DNA of 64,000 bases from assembly GCA_031763025.1 (NCBI GenBank), contig JASSKH010000007.1:6525930-6589929 (forward strand), given 5' to 3'. Numbering within the stretch: position 1 is the first letter of the stretch; each line of letters begins with the position of its first letter. The notes beneath the pieces are model-generated. The model saw only the letters and a list, made by a program, of their open reading frames with translations, was not told the origin of the DNA and did not search any database. This DNA is from Macrocystis pyrifera (lineage: Eukaryota > Sar > Phaeophyceae > Laminariales > Laminariaceae). Below are positions 1 through 13,880 of the stretch, in pieces. The translations under genes and the position numbers were made by a program.

Positions 1-3000
1 CAGCTTACGATGGAGTCGAACGTCGCAGAGTCTATACCATGCGACGGCATCTTGAAATCGGGGCCCCAAGCATACTGTGCGAACTCGTCGGCTAGGGAGT
101 GTCTCAGAGTTAGGGGTCGGACGTGGAATGGCTTGACATCTGCCACGGACACAGTTCGGGTGCGCTGTTTTCTACCTCGCATCGTTACTTGTACGCTTAT
201 GCCTGCCCGCACTACTTCTGTGACTCTCCAAGGGCCTGTGTAGTGGTCGTGCTGGAGCTTCCTCCCTCGGTTGTCGCGATGTCTGCTGCTCTCGGACTCG
301 CGCACCAACACGAGGCTTCCCTTCTCGACCAGGACTCCGGCGGAGGGTCTCGCGATAGTAGCGTTGGCGTGGGCCCGTGCGGTTACCCTCTGATTGTGAC
401 GTTTCTCGAGCGCAATGCGGACTTCTCGGAGGTTCTGCTTGCGGCGCTCCACGAAGTTGTCAAGACCACCGCTTTGTCCTGTCTCTTCTGATAGGGGCAC
501 CAGGGAGTCTAACGACGTGCGGGGTTTGCGACCGAAAAGCAGCTCGAAAGGGGTCATGTGAGAGGGCAGGGAAACGTCTGGCAAAGTGCGTTTGATCCAG
601 ATTGCTGGGGACACGTACTCGTCCCATCTCTCGGGCCATGATCTACATAGCTCTGCCAACAGCTCTTGAAGCCAACCTCCTAACCTCTCGACGGCCCCTT
701 GACCCCGTGGATGGTCGGCCGGTCCGAACACTATTTCTGCATGTAGCCAACGGCACAAGTGTGTCACTACTTCCGCTCCAAACTCTTTGCCACCGTCACA
801 CCGAATCACCCGAGGTACGCCGAAGGTCAAACATAGCTCGGTAAGGATCCGTGCCACGCCTACTGCCTGCTTGGTTGCTAGAGGAAAACCGAAGGGAAAC
901 TTGGAGGCTCGGTCCACTACCAGTAGGACATATTTATTGCCGGAAAGAGAAGGCGTGTCCAACTTCAAGATGTCGATCTGCAGTTCATCCCAAGGCTCTA
1001 GCGGGCGTCCGGGCAACATCGCGAGACGTCTGCTGTTCGGTCTCTTGCGTCTTCGACACCCGCACGATAACACGTATTGTCTCGTGTCGCGGGTGACCGA
1101 GGGCCAGTGAAAGTGATCGCGTACCAGAGCTAAAGTAGCTCCTACTCCTGCGTGTCCGTGCAGCGTGTGTACCAAAGCGAGTACGTCCGCTACCATGGAT
1201 TCAGGGATGGCTGGCAGTTTCCTACCCCTTTCGTCGGCGTACCGGATTACATCGTCGTCATCTAAACCGTACCCGGTAGTGTCAACTCCACCCGCGCCTG
1301 CGCCATTACTACCACACAAACTCTCACGAACCTGGCCCAGATGGGAATCGGCTCGTTGCCTTCGCGCCAAGGATTCGGGATTAGTGAGTACTTGAGCCGC
1401 CCGGTGGATGGCCGATGCTTCCGTGATGTGGCGGGTTTCTGACGAACGCGGTACCTCCCCCCCTGCTGAAAGCACCTCTCCAAGGTCGTCACGGCCAGCG
1501 TGAACCCGACACGTGGGGGCCGTCGTGGGCGGTGGTGAAGACGGAGTCGACTCGATCGGTGTAGCCGTGTTGGAGTGATCGTGCTCCTGATCCACCAACT
1601 GCTCGATGGGCGGCAGCTGGATGTCGTTGAGGGGACGTAGCCGTACGGAAGGCGTACGCGTCCTGCTACTGCGGCGCCGCGTACCGGGGTCTGTCTCTAG
1701 TGCGGCACACGTGGCAAAGGGCAGGGCTTGTAGGGCAAGGAGGCGAGCGTCATTAGTAGCATGAGTGGACGGTTCTGACGGTGGATAGGAAGGGCAATCC
1801 CCCCCGTCTGTTCCATCTACACCTACTGCCTCTACGTCCGCTAACCTAACTCCATCAAGGCTCGGTCCCCGGGGTCCTACGAACTCGGATGGTTCTTTCG
1901 ACGTAAGATCGTCGGGAAAGGAGTCATCAACATCGGCTTGAGGAGTCTGTGAGTGCGGCAGCCGCGACAGGGCATCCGGTAGGACGTGCTGTACTCCCGC
2001 TCGCCATACCAGCACCATATCATATTCCGTCAGTCTTAGTGCCCATCTGTGTAGTTTGGGGCACAACTCGCGACTTCGAAACAGCCAGGTTATAGCGGAG
2101 CAATCGGTCACTACCGTAAACTGCCTACCCGCTAAATAGGGTCGAAAATGATCCACAGCCCACAGCACTCCCATGCATTCTCGTTCGGTGGGGCCTCTAC
2201 GGGCATCTGTACGCGAGAATCTGTGACTAGCGAAGGCAATCACGCGAGGCGTACCGTCGATGGTCTGCATAAGAACTGCTCCCGCACCTATTGTGCTAGC
2301 ATCGGTGTGTAGTTCGAACGTGTTGTCGAGATCGGGGAATGCGAGTACCGTAGGCGAGGCTAGAGTGGAGCGCAAAGACTGGAACGCTTGCTCCTCCTCT
2401 AAATCCCACGCGATGGTACTCTTGCGTGCGCGTTTAGACGCGAAGTCTTTATTGCGTAGGATGTTAGTGAGGGGGGCGGCGGTCAGACTATAGTTGGGTA
2501 CAAACTGCCGCAAGTAGCCCGTCAGACCAAGGAACGTTCGGAGTTCCTCGACTGTCTGGGGGCGCGGCATGCGTGCAATGGCTTCCAACTTGGTCGGGGC
2601 GGGGTGTAGGCCGGTACTATCGATAATCATGCCAAGGAATTCTTGCGAGGAGGAGCCGAAAATACACTTGGCAAAATTAACTGACAGACCCGCCGCTAAC
2701 AGACGGTTGAGGACTAGAACGAGTGTGGCTAAGTGATCGTCCCAGGTGGCGCTCGCGATGAGAATGTCGTCGAGCCAGCTGAACACTCCTTCTAAACACC
2801 CCAAAGCGGACTTCACCCTCCGTGTGAACGCTGAAGGCAGAACTGTCAAACCAAAGCCAGCCCTAGTGAACTCATACAGCAGTCCATCTGCATCTCTGAA
2901 CGCGGTTTTGTAGCGATCTTTTTCTGCAATCTCGATTTGGTGAAAACCGGAAGCGAGGTCCAGCTGAGTGAAGTACCGTTTGCCTTTCAACCCGTCGAAA

Positions 3001-4475
3001 ATTGTCTGCATATCGCCAAGACCTCCACTATCGGAAACCAGGAGCTTGTTAAGTACCCGCCAATCAATGCACAAGCGGAGGGTTCCGTCTTTCTTCCGCA
3101 CACATAGGCACTGCGCTGCCCACGGTGACACTGAGGGACGAATGATTCCTCGGTCAAGCAACTTCTGGATCTCTGCTCTAATCATGCGCCGTTCTTCGGG
3201 GGAGAAACGTCGTTGTTTGGCCGCAAAAGGGGTGCATAGCTCATTGATCAAAGGAAGCTCAAGCTCACCATCGATGCAGGCCGGCACTCGCTTGGGGTCG
3301 ATGGGGAACAGGCCATCTTCGATGAAACCTGCCAGCACGTCCACGAGTTGTTGTTTCTGCAGGGATCCCAGTGTTCCTAGGTTGGCGTCGGTTGCCTGTA
3401 CCTTGGGGACTGGTTCTGTCCTGACTTCACTCGAAACACACGTCGGGTCTGGGGCTTGCCGGGGGAGGGGCGGGTCAGCGGTGGAGGGCATCTCATCGAA
3501 TAAAGACTCGAATCGTGCGGGGTCGCGGACGTTGAGGGCTACCAGTCGAGCTATCACACGGCAACCCTCTACCACTGTTGTCTCTTTACTGCGGTTCACC
3601 AGTTTGACGTATACTGGGGACCCCGGCAACCACCACAGCGCCGCTCTAGCGACCCCCACCAACGCTCCCTTTTCTAGATCAAACCGTTCGGTGGGAAGCA
3701 TCAGGACCAGCTGTGGGTCCTGCGGTTGGGGACCTACTGCTGCTGCTTCCACTGCTACGTTGGTAAACCCCTCGACGGCGGTGGCCTCGGCGACCTGTCT
3801 AACCTCCCACTCCAAGGTGCTCTCGTCCTCCCACGCGATGTCATGATAACTGGGGCGAACAGTGGGTGAGGCGACTGAGGTAGGTGTGTGCAGCGGCGGC
3901 GAGAGCTTGGGAGTAGCAGTTAGCGCAAAAAACTGATCTCGTGTTGTGCCGAAGGGACTCTGTGGGCTTGGGGTGTCGGCAACAGACGTGCGAAACGGTA
4001 CCCAAGGTGCCGAGGGTACAGGCCTAAACCCTCTGTCTGGACTGAACTCCAAAGTACTGCGGTTGGCTCTGAAAAAATCTGCTCCAAAAATGAAACCGTA
4101 GGGGAGGTCCTCGACGACGCGAACCATCACGTTTCGCACTCTAGAATCCGATTCTAACAGCACGGGGATAGCTACAGACCCCAAAATACGCATGGGAGGG
4201 GTCCCACTACTTGATGGGTTCGCTGCCTCGAGAGCACCAGCATTACGCGTATCCAAACTACGTCGCAAGAGCTTGCGGAGGCCGCGCCACAACGCAAGTG
4301 AGATATAACTGCCTCCCCCAGCTCCCGTGTCTAGTAAGATTTCTACCGGCCAGGGGCGTCGTCGGCGATGACGGTGCCAGATCTGACCTTGCACCCACAG
4401 TTGGTCTCTCACCCTGTCCCGTGCTGTGGCAGCAAGATGTCCGTTCCCCAGGTTAGCGTCACCTGGGGCGCACCT
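1..4475 (-). CDS. Ty3/gypsy Pol polyprotein (protease-RT-RNase H-integrase), runs off left edge
   Basis: Pol region of a Ty3/gypsy LTR retrotransposon, read on the minus strand in the same frame as gag. Domains in order: retropepsin with LLDTGAGG (active-site Asp at 4329-4331); reverse transcriptase with LDLASGFHQIEI and the catalytic WLDD at 2766-2777; RNase H with LHTDAST near 2300 and a TDCSAITWL segment near 2100; then a zinc-binding H-x3-H...C-x-C segment (about 1170-1050). The integrase core has catalytic Asp at 972-974, Asp at 795-797 (CDGGKEF) and Glu at 687-689 (GQGAVERLGG), i.e. D-x58-D-x35-E. The CxC finger is one residue shorter than the usual CxxC. I found no internal stop at the points I translated, and the frame appears open to the edge, so this may be a recently active copy. 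The C-terminus and 3' LTR are outside the window. Expression presumably needs readthrough of the TGA at 4476-4478. Confidence 0.93.
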
Positions 4476-4478
4476 TCA
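4446..4478 (-). promoter_or_regulatory. Gag-Pol junction: in-frame TGA with downstream stem-loop (candidate readthrough signal)
   Basis: On the minus strand gag ends in TGA (4476-4478). The frame then continues without shift into protease. Seven bases after the stop is a perfect 8-bp hairpin: CCCCAGGT (4468-4461), loop GACGCTA (4460-4454), ACCTGGGG (4453-4446). Spacing of a stop followed by about 7-8 nt and a stable structure resembles the known gammaretroviral gag-pol readthrough layout. Functional readthrough is inference; a CGA-to-TGA point mutation is the alternative. Confidence 0.6.
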
Positions 4479-6323
4479 GGAGGTACCCTCTCTCTGCTCT
4501 TGCTGGTCATTGGAGTTGTCGAAGCCTGCAGGCTCCGTCTCGTCACCTGAGCCTTCCAGAATCAGACCTAGCTCGGCGGCCGTGTTGTACTGGACCTCGG
4601 TCATTGCAGCTAGGCGACGGCGAGGGGTGAAGTTTCCGGACCGACGCGTCGAAGCGGTATCCTTGTACAGAGCTGCCGGGAACGGCTCGTGCTGCCACTG
4701 GCAGCTGCCTGGGCGGCGGCAGTTACCAGTGAAGGCGTGCGCGAAGCACACCTTCTGCGTCCGGAGGTAGTCGAGAATGTCTCCCCGGGGTGCCGTGGTC
4801 GGAGGTCGTGGGACGGGGCTCGTCGGCATGGTCGGTGTGGTAGCTGAGCGCTGGGCCGGGGCTGCCGTGCGAGGTTTCTCGAAGGGAACCCCGTGTTGAC
4901 CCGGTGCTGTGGCTGTCTGGTTCTGGAAGGCAGCTACCGTGACGGGACCTGTGGAAGGCTGCGAAACCGGACTAGGGGCAGGGGCTAGGGCGGCGAAAGG
5001 GTTTGCTGGCCGGTAAGTCGGCCCGGCCGCGGCGGCACTCCCTCCTGCGTTACCAACTCCCGCAGTGGCTGAGGAGGCCACGTTAAGGGCAGCGAGGGCG
5101 CCGGCGGGTGAGGAGAACATGTGCCTTACTTCTGTCATGGTGAAAAGCCTGTCTGGCCCTGCATGTTTGGCTACCTTCCGTGGGGTTTGCGGGGCCAAGT
5201 ACGACGCGTTGCGAGCAGAAAGTACCGCGATTAGTTCCCGGAATAGTCCTTCAGCTACCTCTCCTCGACGCTGCATGGGTTCCCCCATGGGGTTGTGCCA
5301 TTCTGTACGCATGGGGCGCAGGGTAGTAGTGATCGTGTGGACTCGCTCGTGCATTAGCCCGCTAATGCCCATTCGGTCTAACGGGTTCGGCAGGAGCACT
5401 TCGACGACTCTATCGTACAGAGTCTGCATCTCTAGCGGCGTGATAAAACGCCAGAAGAACAACTGCTCCGTCGCATGCGGCCGCTCTGGACTAGCGAGCG
5501 AGGCACGGAAAGCCAGCAGAACACGAGCTGCGGCGGCGGTCCACGCTTCGGCTGACTTGAGAGATACAGCTGACAAGGCCGCCTGTGCGAACTCGGCGGC
5601 ACCCCCTGTCAAAGCCTGTTCTCGAACGAAAAGGCGTAACCAGTCGGTGGCGGTGACTTCACTGTGCTGCTTCTCAATGACTTCCCCCGTGATGAGATAT
5701 ACGGAGACAAACTCGGCGGAAGCAAGTTGGTGGCTAACCGACAAGAAGTCATGAGTCAGATCAGTCAGCAGCTCTACACGGCGGGGTGTCAGTGTGTCGG
5801 CCACTGTGACCCATCTACCATCGATGTACTGGTCAGGCTCAAGCCGCATGGCTCCGGAGTCAACGTTGCGTAGGGTGCTCAGTACCTTCTGCTGCAGTAT
5901 GACAGCAGAGTTCGCAATCGACAATGTCCCGGCAGTGGGGCCACCAAATACCGGACACGGGAGAGTACCTGCGATGCGCTTACGTACTCTCTCGACCAAT
6001 TTCGCTGCCTGATTAGACTCCACACCAAACTGCATACCGGGCTCGGAGGACTGCTGTTGTGTGACAGCGGTGGGAAGCATGCGTGGCCTGAGCGCAGCGG
6101 CTGCCTCTCCTTGCCTGCGGCGGTGTCCGTTCCGGTTGCTGTCTCCCCCTCCCCTTGGTACGTCCTGCTCGTGGTCGGTGCGGCGTTGGCGTGCATGTCG
6201 GGAGCTCCGGCGAGCGCGTTTCCGGAGCCGCGCCTCTGATCTCGTAGTCGGGAGCGAACGGGCACGACGGCGGCGACGGTGGCGGCGGCGGCTACTCTTC
6301 GCACGGCGGCGGTCAGTTTCTGA

Positions 6324-6401
<78 letters not shown>

Positions 6402-6518
6402 GCTGTCCGTTGAACTAGAACGGGTGCTGCGGCGACCCTCGCGGGAGCGGTACCCGCGCTGAAACGGGTCTCCTGGGCCGTCTGCGCCCTGGCCGATCTG
6501 CCCGTGGGGCGCAGACAT
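4476..6518 (-). CDS. Ty3/gypsy Gag with poly-Ser tract and C-terminal CCCH zinc finger
   Basis: Structural protein of the gypsy element, about 680 residues from the Met at 6518. An upstream Met at 6758 only adds translation of A/T-rich leader and is not preferred. N-terminal part is Ser/Arg-rich: a (CTG)24 tract (6328-6399) encodes about 24 Ser, followed by a basic RRRRR-type stretch. The middle looks like a helical capsid region. Near the C-terminus is C-x8-C-x5-C-x3-H (CFAHAFTGNC..., plus coordinates about 4689-4749), which matches the CCCH (Tis11-type) zinc-finger spacing rather than the retroviral CCHC knuckle. The ORF is intact and ends in TGA directly upstream of pol in the same frame. 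Confidence 0.85.
6328..6399. repeat. (CTG)24 trinucleotide tract inside gag
   Basis: Pure CTG array on the plus strand, read as AGC (Ser) in the gag frame of the minus strand. The alternative frame would give poly-Ala. Confidence 0.97.
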
Positions 6519-6529
6519 CCCTGGACGGA

Positions 6530-6840
6530 AAAATAAATGAATAAATAAAAACAAAAAAAGGACAAAAAAGAAACAAAGATTAGGAGAAGAAGAGAAAAGA
6601 TCAAACAACAACCAACCGGACACACGGAGAGCAGACAAAGGAAAAAAAAAAAAAAAATAAAAAAAATATGTATATATAAATATATATATATATATATATA
6701 GCAGAGGAAAGAGAAGAGAAAAAAAAAAATCGGAAGAGAAGCAAGAAAAGAAGAACATAGAACAAAATAAAAGGCAAGGAAAACATACAGGGAGATATTA
6801 AATTAGTATTACGCGAGCGGGGCACAACCGTCACGACATC
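6530..6840. other. A-rich / (TA)n leader upstream of gag
   Basis: Low-complexity stretch on the 5' side of gag: A-runs at about 6640-6660 and 6719-6729 and a (TA)n run near 6680-6700. On the element's sense strand this is T-rich untranslated leader. No coding signal. Confidence 0.6.
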
Positions 6841-6910
6841 TCACAGCGCGAGAACAAGCGTGGTAAAAATGATGGAAACTGAGCGTATCGGGGTAAATGT
6901 ATATTCTAAA

Positions 6911-7411
6911 TATCGGTGCCGCCACCTGGAAAGGCACAGACCTAGAGGGACCTGGTTGTCGTCTCCCTCCCGCATGGGAGACAACAACAACGGCCCCACC
7001 AGGTACAGACCCCTCCCACTCAATTCAGATATCTAATTATCGGTGCCGCCACCTGGAAAGGCACAGACCTAGAGGGACCTGGTTGTCGTCTCCCTCCCGC
7101 ATGGGAGACAACAACAACGGCCCCACCAGGTGCAGACCCCTCCCACTCAATTCAGGTATCTAATTATCGGTGCCGCCACCTGGAAAGGCACAGACCTAGA
7201 GGGACCTGGTTGTCGTCTCCCTCCCGCATGGGAGACAACAACAACGGCCCCACCAGGTGCAGACCCCTCCCACTCAATTCAGGTATCTAATTATCGGTAC
7301 CCGCCACCTGGAAAGGCACAGACCTAGAGGGACCTGGTTGTCGTCTCCCTCACGCATGGGAGACAACAACTACGGCCCCACCAGGCACAGACCCCTCCCA
7401 CTCAATTCAGA
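6911..7411. repeat. Four tandem copies of a 127-bp unit with nested hairpins
   Basis: Copies start at 6914, 7041, 7168 and 7295, exactly 127 bp apart and nearly identical; the fourth has a few changes. Each unit contains a central hairpin GTCTCCC-8 nt-GGGAGAC (first copy 6961-6982), extended with one bulge by GTTGT/ACAAC, enclosed by ACCTGGT/ACCAGGT and by CACCTGG/CCAGGTG. It lies about 400 bp upstream of gag on the element's sense strand, so it may be part of the gypsy leader or LTR. Confidence 0.9.
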
Positions 7412-9560
7412 ACTGAGTGCCTACGCCGCCTGTCGCAGCACAGCGGTAGTGGCAGCAGAACGAGCTGCCCCCGGAAGAGACCACAGTAAAGTATTTGAGG
7501 CGGCGGGGCAGGAAGTGACCGGCGGCCGATGATAGTACTGTAGTAGGTACCAGCAAGTTGTCTAGGACAGGCATCGACACGTCGGCACAGTTAGTTCAGC
7601 ATTGATTGAGCCAAAAAAAAAACAAAAACAAACAAACAAACAAACAAAAACGGTGACGTGTACAGGACCTACCCTGGTAGGTGCTATTTTTGTCCACCCG
7701 TACCAGCTATACGTTATACTTCTTCAAAGTAGTGATGCCACTAACTGCTGTTCATGTACCCCTATTCGAATGTACACAGATATACAATTAAACTAACAAA
7801 ATCAGTTGAACTCACAGGTGGTATATTTTACTCGTAATACTGTCACATAAAGCACCAAAAACAACACAAAAACACAACACAACAAAACAAAAGCAAAAAC
7901 AACACGAAAATAACACATGAGGGATCGGAAATCAAGGACGGATACGGCAGCAGTGGTGGAAACCAGGTACAATCCACATTGCAAAGCACACGCAAACAGG
8001 CCCTAAAAAAAAAAAACACCAACAGCAGCCCTGTCACGGCTATGTGATCGAAGATTTCGTCGAGTACTTCAGTAGGTACACCATGCCGGATACAGTAGTG
8101 GAAACACGGTGCACAGCAGTGTACGTCAATAAGCGAATTAAAAATAAAGGCACCCCAGGTATACTCGTCAGGAAAACGCGCGTGGGCACATGGTGTATGA
8201 CAACACTTTGACAGGCGCACAAAACGATCAGGCAAACAGCTTAGTCAAGCCGCATGGTACATCAGAACAGCACCACGGAGGGTTTAGCCTCTGGATTATC
8301 GCTGACCGCGGTGCGTACAACACCGCAGCCAGAGTCCCGTACAGCGATGACAACGGCGTGGGGTACACGGCGACAGCAGCAGACACAACGCGCACGGGGC
8401 AACCGAAAACGGCCTGGGAGTCACTAAAGTGAGCACACCCGGCCGCGCTGCGCAAACCACACATCACATCACGTCGGACTTCTGCTTTTCATTCATTTTT
8501 CTCGCTGCCGGTGGAAAGGGGGGGCGGGGGCCTAACGAGTGTGCTGCAACTTTTTGGACTCCCACCTGAGCCACAAGGCAAGCACAAGAAAAAAAAAGGC
8601 AAGCGGAACTGGAGGGCGATGGCGTGAGAGCAGAGAGATTGACACACTCCAGGAGCCCCGTGTGCTCCTGGGTGTGCCTTCCACCCAAAATCGAAATTTA
8701 TCCGAGAGAAAAAAAAAAAAAAAAACTCAGCCGTCCGGTGCCCCTGCAGGACACCAGCATGGCCATCAGTATGGGAACAGTACGGTTGCCCGGCGGAGGC
8801 AACCCAGACATGGGTGGCTACATGAAGAAGGAGTATGCCATCGCATCGTCAACTTACAGCTCGCGCCAAGGGCACTTGCGCGCGAGAGCAGGAGAATAGA
8901 GGTGGCGTGAGACACCAGGCGCGCGCGGGCAAAGAAGCAAACAACAAGAAAACAAACAAAACAAAACAACACACAACAAAAACTACAGCACTCAGGGGCA
9001 AGCCCGAGGGTCTCGTGGGAACAACAAAAGACGAGCACCGACAGAGTGGCGTAGAACGATTCCTAGTACGTGCAAGCGCGTGTCTCGGATTGGACACCAT
9101 GATGCGGTTCGTGAGTCTACAAGCCACGGGATTTAGGGTCAGGATTATGTGATGCGACCTATTCAGGGATTATCCCTGAGGCACTACCCGGAATGGTTAC
9201 CGTTTACAGTATGTATAGGATTGAACAGAGGACCGCACCATTCCGGCACGATGCACAACCAACTAGGTCCATAATCCTACCAATCTCACGTTTGTTGAAG
9301 ACTCAACCGAGTCGAGAGGTGCGCTTCACGTACCCCCGAAGGACGGGAAGGGTTTCCGGTCTTAGGGAGTAGGTCTCCCAGTTCTGTAGATGGTAGAATG
9401 ATTGCTTTTTGCCACAGGTCGAGAGCAAAGACCACAAGTGGCAAGATGGATTGGTCCGAAAGGGAAACCATCCACAAATTGGGGGGGGGCCGTAAATGAC
9501 GCGGCCCCTACCGATACAAAAATGCATGCCGTCGTAACTCCTGAAACGGTCCTGAACCGT
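7412..9560. other. Non-coding stretch, possibly including gypsy 5' LTR
   Basis: No ORF here resembles a protein. It contains A/C-rich low-complexity tracts at 7606-7650, 7845-7905 and 8935-8990 and A-runs at 8586 and 8708-8725. The 5' LTR of the gypsy element should lie in or near here, but the 3' LTR is off-window, so it cannot be delimited by comparison. Confidence 0.4.
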
Positions 9561-9567
9561 AACAGTA

Positions 9568-11405
<1,838 letters not shown>

Positions 11406-11913
11406 TTTAATAGCAGTAGTAGTGCGTCATCTGTCAGTCACGTCATCACATTGATTTCATGGTTTATATTAGGCGTTAATCGATAAGATATCCAACTCCT
11501 CGTACTCTGGATGTACTGCCGGGCGCTGTGGTCGCAGCCCGCAGGAAACGCCGGCGGTGTGCACAAAAAGTAGATCAAGCTCCCTTCTACTTACTTACTT
11601 GCAGCACCGAGAACCTGTTGTGGTGACATTGCGTAGTCCGCTGGCGGTCTACTTGGTCACGCGATAACCATCAGAACCACCAAACGAAAAAAACACTCTC
11701 ACAGGATAGATCGATGATTATTATAATGGTACGCGGTTGGTTGTACATACTACCATGGTACTTGCTTGTGTCACGCTGTTACTCGCGATATTATCATGTA
11801 CAGAGTCGACCAAAACGTTCGTACGAAGGGCCTAGATTTGCCAGTCAGGTTAAGATGTGCCCTGCCTGTACCCGTTTTTGTTTGGTCGTGGTTCTTAGGT
11901 GTGAACCAATATA
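11406..11913. other. Non-coding interval
   Basis: Nothing recognisable between the satellite and the first copy of the duplicated unit. Confidence 0.4.
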
Positions 11914-12130
11914 GACCTAGGGATCGACTACTGCTAGCAGGTGTGCCTCTGACTCTGATCTGGTCACTCACACAAGGTGCTTGACGATGCTGGAAGTTGC
12001 AGTATACTACTATAGTTGCTGCTTTTCATTCATCAGTCAGGCAGGCGTTAACGCCTGCCAGGTGTGATGAGGGGACGCTTGCTACAAATCATACTGTCGC
12101 AACAGGGGAGAGGGGATACCATAATAACAC
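11914..12130. repeat. Duplicated unit E, copy 1, with 20-bp perfect palindrome
   Basis: About 215 bp sharing sequence with 12347-12594 in direct orientation, starting GACCTAGGGA and including TGATGAGGGGACGCTTGCTA. At 12040-12059 is the perfect palindrome GGCAGGCGTTAACGCCTGCC. Confidence 0.75.
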
Positions 12131-12346
12131 TAGCCCACCCAGAAGGGCCGTATTTTCAGATTCATAGAACACTCAGGCAGGAACAAAACGCATCCGGAGC
12201 ATTCAGAGGATCGATCGAAGATGCGGCGCTTCACAACCCACTCCCACACTTCTGACCTGTAAGGCTAAAGCCGGTTACGCGTGCACTGCGAAGCAGACAA
12301 CAGCAAGTCCGACGGCGCCATTGTTATGTAAGTGCAAAGTAGTATG

Positions 12347-12594
12347 GACCTAGGGACCGACTACTACTAACAGGTGTGCCTGTGGCTCTGCTCTGGTCAC
12401 TCACATAAGGTGCTTGATGTTGGAAGTTGTATACCCTTTGTATTTGTTGCTGCTTGCCTCGCCGAATGCCTTCTAAATGAAGAGGCGGGGCATTCATCAG
12501 TCAGGCAGGCGGCAACGCCTGCCAGGTATGATGAGGGGACGCTTGCTAGGAATCATAATGCTGCAACAGGGGACAGGGAGTACTATTATAACAT
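12347..12594. repeat. Duplicated unit E, copy 2
   Basis: Direct copy of 11914-12130. The palindrome is retained as a hairpin with a changed centre (GGCAGGCGGCAACGCCTGCC, 12504-12523), so the arms are conserved while the loop varies. About 30 extra bases lie before the hairpin. Confidence 0.75.
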
Positions 12595-12997
12595 GATCCT
12601 GCTGTAGTACCACCCTGTCCCGAAAAATAATGATTTTTTGTGTTGAGCAATAACATGCGCTTGTTCGTCATATTTTCGGACAGAGTGGTAGTAAACAAAT
12701 TCCTCGCTGCGTATTCAGCCCGCCGTCACACGAGTACAGTACGGACAGTATATAATAGTTATCAAGAAAGCGGAAGAGAGGGTCCTGTCTGCTCGCTGTA
12801 CATATAGTACAATCGCATAAGAAGAAGCAGGGACCAAACGAGAGAAGATCTCGGACGATTTCCGAGAACGATAACAACCAATTCCCACACTACATGATAT
12901 AATTATGAGAGCAGGGCCAACGATGTGCGTTGCTCTGCTGTTCCCTGAGTGTTCCCAAGTACCTCGTAGCGTTTAAGTTAGGTGGAACTACAATAAC

Positions 12998-13370
12998 GGT
13001 GGGAATGAGGAGCGTGACAGACGCCTTGAAGTAGTTAAAGTCCTAACTGCATCAAGCTACTGCGTTGGCGGTTCTTCTATTTTCACCGTGTTCTATCAAT
13101 ATTTTTCGGACCGTTTTCCCTGTTACGCGATGCACGCTAGCGCAGAAATCTTGTACAATGGCTGTGTGGGTGTAGTATGGATGGGTGGGTGTGATTTGGC
13201 CGGTAAGTGGGTTGCTGGGTCCGTCGGTTGGTGCGTGGGCTGGTTAGTCTAGCAACCACCAACACCCCCAACCACCAACATTCCATTGTTAAGCGATGCA
13301 CGTCAGCGCAAAAACCTTCTATGGTGGATAGGTGAACGGTGGGCGAGGGGGGACGGGGTGTAATATATTA
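12998..13370. repeat. Duplicated unit F, copy 1
   Basis: About 370 bp, matching 13881-14242 in direct orientation. Begins GGTGGGAATGAGGAGC and ends GGGGTGTAATATAT. It contains a G/T-rich stretch followed by a complementary C/A-rich stretch (GGTTGGTG.../CAACCACCAACACC) able to fold back. 12600-12997 holds nothing recognisable. Confidence 0.75.
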
Positions 13371-13880
13371 ATTACTGTCCTGTCAACTGCATCACCAGGT
13401 GAACAACGTAAGTATTATCAACACACCAAGTGCAGAAACAACACAATCAAACACAACACTACGTGAGAAAAATAATCAACAACACACGTCAACGACGGGG
13501 TGGGTGCAGGGGTCTTTTTGTTCTCCATCCCATTTTGTTGTCTTCGCCCTTCTTCTGTTCTCTCTACATGCTATTATAGTAGTAACTCAGATCCAGGGTC
13601 ACATTTTAGACTCTTATCCCGTTTCGCCACTGCGGTTCATTGCTTGCATTTTTGTCGCGAGAAGGCTACAGCCCTTTCTTCCCTCGTCGACTCGCGTCGA
13701 ATTGCGCCTACCCACGCTACTAAGCCGCTCTCAACAATTGGTCCCTTCCTATTTTTGCAAACATATTCAAAATCTCACTGCAGTGGGATTCTCACTCCGG
13801 TATCAATGTTATCAATAATAGCATTCGAGGCTAACCACTAGAGCACCGGGGCGACCGCTCAAAAAATTATTTGCAAGAGG

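Noticed and set aside
2968..3846. 292-codon plus-strand ORF inside the gypsy region
   Set aside because: Antisense shadow of the RT/protease linker; the minus frame carries all the retroelement motifs.
5879..6625. Minus-strand ORF with a poly-Ala run
   Set aside because: Off-frame reading of gag; the CTG tract gives Ser in the frame that carries the zinc finger and joins pol.
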